From positions 153,234 to 217,233 of the forward strand of contig ARYC01000187.1 in NCBI GenBank assembly GCA_000711775.1: DNA of 64,000 bases. Direction: 5' to 3'. The stretch's first letter is position 1. Every line of letters begins with the position of its first letter. The translations under genes were made by a program, and so were the position numbers. The notes beneath the pieces were generated by a model that did not search any database, was not told the DNA's origin, and worked only from the letters and a program-made list of their open reading frames with translations. Source of the stretch: Oxytricha trifallax (Eukaryota; Ciliophora; Spirotrichea; Sporadotrichida; Oxytrichidae). Positions 57,101-64,000 of the stretch are shown here, piece by piece.

Positions 57101-60095
57101 TCGACTAAAATGTATTACTGGAAAAGAGGAACACCGATCGTCATACAACCCAGAAAATGGTATCCATAGAATGGAGATGTGTACTACTATAGCATATTCT
57201 TAGAAAGAGTTCCTCACAGAAGACATAATTAGTTATCATAAATCAATAAAAGCTAAACATGGTTAGAGGAGTGTTTCATACATGAAATATTGGTTGACTA
57301 TGGTGATGAAGAAGAAACTAAGTAATTCTGGAAACATAACAGCTTAAACAAAAAATAAATGCACTAGGTCTTGCTAAAACTACTTAAAGTGCCTAACATA
57401 ACCTCAACCTTAAACTCTCAGCTTAACTTGCATATAAATGCACTGACTGAAATAATAGAAGAAGATCTTGAGTATGAAGACTTTGATATAAAAATGGATA
57501 GACTCACACAAGAACAAATGACATACACTCAAGACATAAATTAAGAAGCTAATAAAAATTACATGATAGATAATGAACTAGATTATAACCCATTAGTAAT
57601 TCCAAGTTTGCTCATTCAACTATATGATTCCTTCATGGACAAGTTAAGTGAAGATCAAAGGCTAGTCATATAATACTTAACAGATTCAATCAAAGATGAT
57701 AAATAATGTCTCTTGTTCATTACTGGAGGAGCAGGAACAGGTAAAAGTTTCTTAATCTAACAAATAAGAGTATTACTTGAACATGCAATGAATCTAAATG
57801 TCGAAGTAACAGCAACAACAGGGACAGTAGCTAGTTAAATTAATGGAACAACTATCCACTCACTACTAAGAATAAACTAAAATGTCAAAACAGCATGGGT
57901 AGAACCATTCTCACCATTCTAAGTGTTTGTTCTTGCAAAACATTGATGTGCTCATAATAGATGAAGTCTCTATGCTGCTAGAACAAACTTTCTAAATTAT
58001 AGAATAAACTCTTGCTCAAGGTGAAACCATTCCAAGTAGAAGATACAAACCTTTTGGAGGAAAACACATAATTCTTGTAAGAGACTTACTTTAACTACCT
58101 CCTGTGAGTAGAGATAAAGAAGATGTTATTGCAAACAGCTTTATTCATCACGATATGTTTAAGAGATTTGAATGGCTCGTTTTAACAACTAACTTTAGAT
58201 AGCATGGCAATGATGAATTTTAAAGAGTTCTAAATAATGTCAGAACAGGAAATATTGATGATGAAACTATAAAAGCTATCGAATCAAGAATTTGCAATAC
58301 AGGCCATTAAATCAACAAACAATGTAGCTTAGACAGTATTAAAAACATGATCATTTCAGGAACTAATTATGAAAGAGAGAAATACAACAATTGTATCATT
58401 GAAAAGAATTTCATAGATAATTAAAAATATTTGTTAGTGGCAATTGATACAATTCAACATGGAGATTTAATAAGGGAGCTAACAATAGACGAGGAGGATG
58501 AAAAAATTTTAAAGCAACTAAATTATGAAGCAAAAACTATGAGACAAGAAATAAGTATATACATAGGGATGAAAATAATGATTCTAAAGAATATTGACAT
58601 AACCTTATAATAAACCAATGGGAGCTTGGCAATTATTCTAGACATTGGAGAAAACTAAACTTATCTATAAATAAGAAACCTACAAAATAACTAAGTTTAG
58701 TACATGGGAAGACAAATTGAAGGACATAGCATCTATGGATAGAAAGTATATAGGAAATAATTTCCTATTACTCCAGCATATTCATGCACTATTCATAAAG
58801 TTCAAGGATTAACACTTGATAATGTGATAATTGATTGCAAAAATCTCTTTGCATCAGGTCACTTCTACACAGCTTTAAGTAGAGTGAGAAATCTAAATGA
58901 CCTACATTTGATAAACTTTGACACATCATGCATCATAACAAGTGAATACATTGTGAAAGTATATGCTAGCAAAATATATAACTAAGAAGTTAAACTTAGA
59001 TTATACTTGAAAAAACGCAAGATAGTACGAAAATCTAAACGGAGTTGTCAAACGGCTAGAAAGAACTCACTAATGGTTATTGAAAGTGCAATTAAGAGAT
59101 ATCCTTAGAAAGATATCTAAATAATTTAGTAATCAAAGCAAAATATTGAAGAGAGAAAAGCAGTTGATTAAATAATGGAGGATCTCTCAAAAATAGATTT
59201 AAGTGATAAGATTAAGAGTTAAGAAATAATTAAATAAGAACCAAAGAAAAAACCTGTTAAAGAGAAAAATCAATACCCTTGGATAAGATGGTTCAGAAAC
59301 TCATGCTTATAGGATTGTTTCTTAACAATATTCTTCTTGGGTATATATAATAAAGATGACGAATCAAGAAATGCAGTAACAAATGATAATTAATAGCTAA
59401 TTGAAGCATGTAACAACTTAAGAACAATTAACATTGACACAATCTATCCAAATGCTTTCTAATGTGAAAGACAGTAAAATTGCGTATAAATATTAAGATA
59501 AGGACTTGGAGACTAACTAACTGATGTAGTCTAACTCTAACAATATCTAAATAACAATGAACTATATTGCATAAGATATTACAACGAATCAAAATGCATG
59601 TAATGTGGCGATCTTGTGAATAGTTGGTCAACTTAGGAAGTAATGAGAGAACTAATAGATTTAGATGGGCAAGTAAAAGGACTTAATCAAGCTTATTGGG
59701 AAACCTGGTAATCAATGCATAGTGGATGTGATAACTGTGGAGGGACTATGAACACAAGAGAAATTAAATAAGTTATAGAATAACTTCCAAGGTATATATT
59801 CATAACAATAAGTCTTGAAAACATGAACACAATACTTGAGGATGGACTTGACATGGTTAATATGAAATATGAGTTAATTGGAATCATAGCCTATGTAATC
59901 GGAAAGGAACATTTCACATGTTACATCAAAAATGGATAGTTAAATTCAAGCATAGAATTACAAGGATGGTGGAGACATGATAGTTTGGATGGAACTATAA
60001 CAAATGAGAAGGTTAACAATTAAGACCAACTCATAAAGAATATTGGAATGAGAAGAGAGAAAGGACACTTGCTTATATTTAAGTAATTATAATGA
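54107..60095 (+). pseudogene. Helitron Rep-helicase with C-terminal USP-like peptidase
   Basis: ATG 54107 to TGA 60093, about 1,996 codons, reading over 100 TAA/TAG as Gln. N-terminal region has a Cys pair (ICGKCGKLL, 54794; CYQCSKTD, 54957). LFPTLFPTGMGG (about 55710) and FITLTLNEKD lead into the HUH Rep: GAPHVHLLMW at 56322 and the two-Tyr motif QYMVKYIAK near 56677. The Pif1-like SF1 helicase follows: GGAGTGKSF at 57725, LIIDEVSML at 57951, GHFYTALSRVRN near 58859. C-terminal USP/C19-like domain: NSCLQDCFL (59297), Cys pairs CMQC and CDNC (zinc ribbon), EHFTCYIKN (59907) and WWRHDSLDG. Frame breaks near 55920, 56600 and 57935 mean this copy is not intact. Helitrons replicate by rolling circle; the peptidase role is unknown. 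Confidence 0.9.
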
Positions 60096-60416
60096 AAATA
60101 AAAATATGAGGTAATGCTTTTTCTTTCATATTTATGATAGACATATTATAAATATGGAAGTTGTTTACATTATCAAATTATTTTAATTTTATAAAATTTA
60201 ATTTAAATACTCTCTTATAATAATAAGTATTCAAATAATAATGTAAAAGGTAATATTATAAGATGCTTGGTAATCTTGTTAATCTTAATTAAATTATATA
60301 AATAGATTAATAAAACTAAAATATAATTATAAAATAAAGTATTTGTGAGCCTCTGTGGCTAGATTTTTTGAATGATAAATTTAATAAAATATCAATATTA
60401 TAATTTTATAGAGATC
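60096..60416. other. AT-rich 3' flank of Helitron gene
   Basis: Mostly AT-rich. ATTTGTGAGCCTCTGTGG at 60341 is nearly repeated at 63939 (ATTTGTGTGCCTCTGTGG). Confidence 0.5.
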
Positions 60417-60580
60417 TTGGTGGGTTTTCTTTGGCTTACAGGTGGGTTTTCTTTGGCTTACAGGTGGGTTTTCTTTGGCTTACAAGAGATTTTTCTTTGG
60501 CTTACTTGTGGGTTTTCTTTGGCTTACAAGAGATTTTTCTTTGGCTTACAGGTGGGTTTTCTTTGGCTTACAAGAGATTT
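60417..60580 (+). repeat. 22-bp minisatellite, about 7 units
   Basis: Units of GTGGGTTTTCTTTGGCTTACAG alternate with AGAGATTTTTCTTTGGCTTAC. The open frames that run through it (60372-60737, 60442-60648) are repeat artefacts with periodic Trp/Phe/Leu composition. Confidence 0.95.
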
Positions 60581-60874
60581 TTGGGGTTTTGATATCTTTA
60601 TTAGGGTTTTGGGGTCAAATTTTTGCGTCCATCTCGTTGGAATTTTGAGCCGTAATTTTTTCATCAAATCTTACCGAAAATGGTATATTTACCCCACAAT
60701 CGACTATGGAGATTCGATATCGCGTGGTCAACAATAAAATTATTTTTTTTCCTGACTACTAATCATACTTGACTAAGGGAATAATATATAAAAAAAATTA
60801 TTATGAAAATTGCCTTCTGACCCCCACCCCCACCCCCCTTTGACTATAATTTTTGAAATTTTTATAATACTGTT

Positions 60875-61215
60875 CTTTGGTACAGGTATATTTGACCTTT
60901 GGTTACTCATATTTTACCTTTGGCTTCATCATATTTGACTATAATTAACATAAATATACTTTGGCTTCAGCATATTCGACTTTGGCTTAATCATATTTGA
61001 CTTTGGCTTCATCATATTACTTTGGCTTCATCATATTTGACTTTGGCTTCATCAAATATGACTATAATTAACATAAATTGACTTTGGTTTCATCATATTT
61101 AACTATAATTAACATAATATTACTTTGGCTTCATCATATTTTACTATAATTAACATTATTTACTTTGGCTTCAGCATATTCGACTATAATTAACTTAATT
61201 TGACTTTGTCTTCCG
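60875..61215 (+). repeat. Tandem CTTTGGCTTCATCATATT repeats
   Basis: About ten copies of TTTGGCTTCATCATATTTGA (with variants) interspersed with ACTATAATTAACATAA units. Shares CTTTGGCTT with the preceding minisatellite. Confidence 0.9.
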
Positions 61216-61239
61216 CATTTCCTTAATTACAATGACCAG

Positions 61240-62085
61240 TCATCATCAAATTTGAAAAATACTTAAAAATTGAAAAATAAGTTGCTCACTTGACTAGGAA
61301 CCTCCAAAAACATCATCAAAAGTGGCTCATTGAAAAAATATTTTGACTTCACTGATTACTACCATGAGATTCGTGACGAGTTATCAGAAAAATTCATAAA
61401 ATTTTCAAAATAAATGAATAAGTTAAATCGAATGACTTTAAAAACAAACACATCATCAAAAGTGTGTCATTGAATAATGTTTTAACTTCACTGACTAATA
61501 CCATGAGATTAATGACCAGTCAACACAAAATTTTAAAAAGTTCTAAAAATTGCAAAATAAAGTTGCTTCACTCTACTTGGAACCTCCAAAAACATCATCA
61601 AAAGTGGGGCATATAAAAAATGTTTTAACTTCACTGACTAGTACCATGAGATTCCATACACCTGCTCACAAAATTTTAAAAAGTTCTAAAAGTCGCAAAA
61701 TAAGTTTGCTTCACTCTACTTGGGAACCTCCAAAAACATCCATCAAAAGAGTGGGGCATATAAAAAATGTTTTAACTTCACTGACTAGTACCATGAGATT
61801 CCATACACCTGCTCACAAAATTTTAAAAAGTTCTAAAAATTGCAAAATAAGTTGCTTCACTCTACTTGGAACCTCCAAAAACATCATCAAAATTGGGTCA
61901 TATAAAAAATATTTTGACTTCACTGACTACTACCATGAGATTCCTAACACCTGCTCACAAAATTCCTAAAAATTCCTAAAAGTTGAAAAATAAGTTGCTT
62001 CAATCGACTTGGAACCTCCAAAAAAATCATTAAAAGTATGTTATAGAAAAAATATTTTGACGCCACTGACAACTACCTTGCTAAG
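61240..62085 (+). repeat. Satellite array, about 143-bp unit, six copies
   Basis: AACCTCCAAAAACATCATCA recurs at 61299, 61581, 61724, 61870 and 62012 with a degenerate copy near 61448; units also share CACTGACTAGTACCATGAGA. Period 142-146 bp in the regular part. The 139-codon frame at 61550-61969 lies wholly within it. Confidence 0.95.
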
Positions 62086-62655
62086 TATAAATCTTGAATA
62101 ATGACATTTATATATAAGTGAAAGAATTTATTATAAAAAATATTAAAATAATCTTGAAATGTAATAGATTCGTAAAATAATGATAAAATGTTAGGTATCT
62201 TAAAAAAATTATGATAATTTAAGATTACTTACTCATTAAATTTCCCAAAACCCTCAAAACCCGATTATTTTGATAAGAAAACCTGATAAATTTGATAAGA
62301 AAACCCGAATTAATTAATAAATTTACAAATTGTGTAAGTGATAAAAGATTCTTGTATTTGGAATTTTATTTATTATGAAAACCCTAAAACCCCTTTTCCC
62401 AAAACCCAATATAAAGCCAAATAAAAAATCAAATAAATTATAATCATAAATTATAAAGCTGAACATAGAATAGATTAAAACAAAGAATAAATTTTTAAAT
62501 TCAAAGAAAATATATGAACACCGTGCAAACCCTAACAGTCAAATTAATAAAGATAACAAAGATAACGAGCATTATATAATTATATTGTTATATTATATTG
62601 ATAATTAATACTAGCAAATTTATATTAAAGATATTAATCATATGAATTGAGCTGA
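62086..62655. other. AT-rich region with CCCTCAAAACCCGA repeat
   Basis: TTTGATAAGAAAACC(C/T)GA repeats at 62268 and 62289; a matching block with CCCTCAAAACCCGA occurs about 1 kb downstream (63251). No gene supported. Confidence 0.5.
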
Positions 62656-62659
62656 TGCA

Positions 62660-62745
62660 TAGACCAAAGCCAGGGTATAAGGGACAGCATGTCCCTTTTT
62701 TCGGGTTGCAAGGGTGGAACCCTGACGGGGTAAGGGGCAGAGCCT
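62660..62745. other. GC-rich island with three small hairpins
   Basis: AAGGGACAGCATGTCCCTT followed by a T-run, then GGGTT...AACCC, then CAGAGCCTCTG. About 55% GC against about 20% around it. May be a structured RNA, a Helitron 3' end or an MDS; no CTRR-type end could be assigned. Confidence 0.5.
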
Positions 62746-64000
62746 CTGAGAATTTATTTGTAATGTTACCTACTTATTTGTAGATAATAGTTTAAAATCA
62801 TTGCATATTAATTAATGTACTAAATTGTATATAGATGACAAATGATCTTGAAATATGAAAATATATTAAAGTTTGAAATTAATATATAATCTTTGATATT
62901 TTAAACTATTAATAGATAATAAAATTAAAAAAATAATTTTATTCATTAAGATATTTTGACTAACGAACTGTGTATTCAAAAGAATAAATAATCATTAAAA
63001 TTAAAAACAAAGTTACTTTACTTATATTATACTATTTAAAATATTAGTAAAAACATAGATAAAAAATAGATTCAGATTCATGGTTACTACTCGCAATAAA
63101 ATATATTTTATAATAAAAGATAGATTCTACAATAAAAAATGGTAAGACATTTATTAAAAATAAAATTATTAATAGAAAACATAAGAAAAAATAGTAAAGT
63201 GATAATGAATTCTTGAATTTGTGAATACTTAATCATTAAATTTACCAAAACCCTCAAAACCCGACTAATTTGATAAGAAAACCCGATATTTTTTATAAGA
63301 AAACCTGACCAAAATAAATAAGTAGAAAATATTTAAAATTCAAAATAGAATGATGATTTTTGTAATCCCAACTCATAATAATTATAATTATCATTAAAAT
63401 GAGACCTTTTTGGTAAGAAAATCTTATTATTTATTTAAATAAAAGTTTATCAAATAGAATTTGATTTTAGTTAATATAATTGATAATAGAATCATGATTT
63501 TGTAAATAGAGATTTATTTAATTGAAGTAAAGAATGAAAATCTTATTACAAAAACCTAAAAGTCTAATCAAAATAAAATAATGTCAGTGGAAAAATATTT
63601 AAAAAAATAAATATGTAATAAATATTAATAATCTTTGATAACATAAAGGTGATCCAGCATATCATAATAATGATGTGACAATTAAGTTTATATAGATATA
63701 GATTCTAATAATAAAATAATAATAAATAAAAATTAAATATATATTATTTTTATAATAAAACTATTAATAATATGTTCCAAATAAAATATGTTGACGTATA
63801 ATGTATATTATTTAAATACATTCATATTGATATATCTAATATAAATAAATTATTATAAATATAAAACATTATGTTAATTATAAAAAGTAAAAAATCTAAA
63901 GGCAAATAAATAACTAATATAACCATAAATAAAATAATTTGTGTGCCTCTGTGGTCAAAGGATTTTGAAGAATATATTTGTTAATTTAAATATATTTATA
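62746..64000. other. AT-rich region, nothing recognised
   Basis: Low-complexity DNA apart from the repeated CCCTCAAAACCCGA block at 63251-63310 and the GTGCCTCTGTGG copy at 63943. Confidence 0.4.

Larger units (their letters stand above)
53060..60416 (+). mobile_element. Helitron element, ends not determined
   Basis: The Rep-helicase gene identifies a Helitron. Helitrons lack inverted repeats and target duplications; expected ends are 5'-TC and 3'-CTRR after a hairpin. I could not place these with confidence. The direct repeats at 53.06-53.97 kb and the minisatellite from 60.417 kb are used here only as outer limits. Confidence 0.5.

Noticed and set aside
59428..59887. Two minus-strand ORFs
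   Set aside because: Antisense to the USP-like domain of the Helitron protein, with no motif of their own.
60372..60737. 121-codon plus-strand ORF
   Set aside because: It runs through a 22-bp minisatellite; the periodic Trp/Phe/Leu pattern comes from the repeat, not from a protein gene.
61550..61969. 139-codon plus-strand ORF
   Set aside because: Entirely inside the 143-bp satellite array and repeats with it; no independent coding signal.
60417..62085. CRISPR array
   Set aside because: The repeats are contiguous tandem units without unique spacers, and the host is a eukaryote.

Overview
The window looks like germline (micronuclear) DNA of a stichotrich/spirotrich ciliate close to Oxytricha (Sterkiella) or Stylonychia. 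It is about 25-28% GC. Recognisable proteins only read through if TAA and TAG are glutamine and TGA is the sole stop. The transposon ends carry G4T4/C4A4 telomere-like repeats, and the main transposons have the three-gene layout known for Oxytricha telomere-bearing elements (TBEs). The species is inferred, not proven. With TGA as the only stop at this base composition, open frames of 100-160 codons arise often by chance, so unrecognised ORFs are kept at low confidence unless base composition or motifs support them.

Layout. 0.34-2.28 kb: a run of short, GC-richer coding-like blocks separated by AT-rich spacers, as expected for macronuclear-destined segments (MDS) with internal eliminated sequences. 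2.4-9.2 kb: one nearly whole TBE followed by three truncated TBEs joined end to end. 9.2-28.6 kb: AT-rich DNA with fold-back elements, four copies in the window up to here of a 410-bp palindromic MITE, weak coding-like segments, and a GC-rich island at 15.5-16.1 kb that I cannot identify. 28.7-38.6 kb: a nest in which a 4.1-kb TBE (TSD ATT) sits inside an older TBE that itself sits in a third; two different MITEs interrupt the older one. 40.9-44.6 kb: another TBE with its kinase gene mostly deleted and a 596-bp near-perfect inverted duplication. 44.6-49.5 kb: coding-like segments and another MITE. 49.6-51.5 kb: a 1.9-kb element with about 250-bp terminal inverted repeats around a decayed Rep gene (HUH-type endonuclease plus SF3 helicase, as in CRESS-DNA Reps), with iteron-like repeats inside the terminal repeats. 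53-62 kb: a large Helitron-type gene (HUH Rep plus Pif1-like helicase plus a C-terminal USP-like peptidase), bordered by G4T4 arrays and direct repeats on the left and by minisatellites on the right. The last 2 kb is AT-rich with a small GC-rich hairpin island.

How parts relate. TBEs carry a Tc1/IS630-type DD34E transposase (42-kDa class), a 22-kDa ORF of unknown function and a zinc-finger/kinase ORF (57-kDa class); nearly every copy has frameshifts or truncations. The palindromic MITEs share terminal sequence with the Rep element and are candidate non-autonomous relatives. The Helitron and Rep genes both carry frameshifts, so both copies are probably inactive. No tRNA, rRNA, CRISPR array or bacterial-type operon was found.
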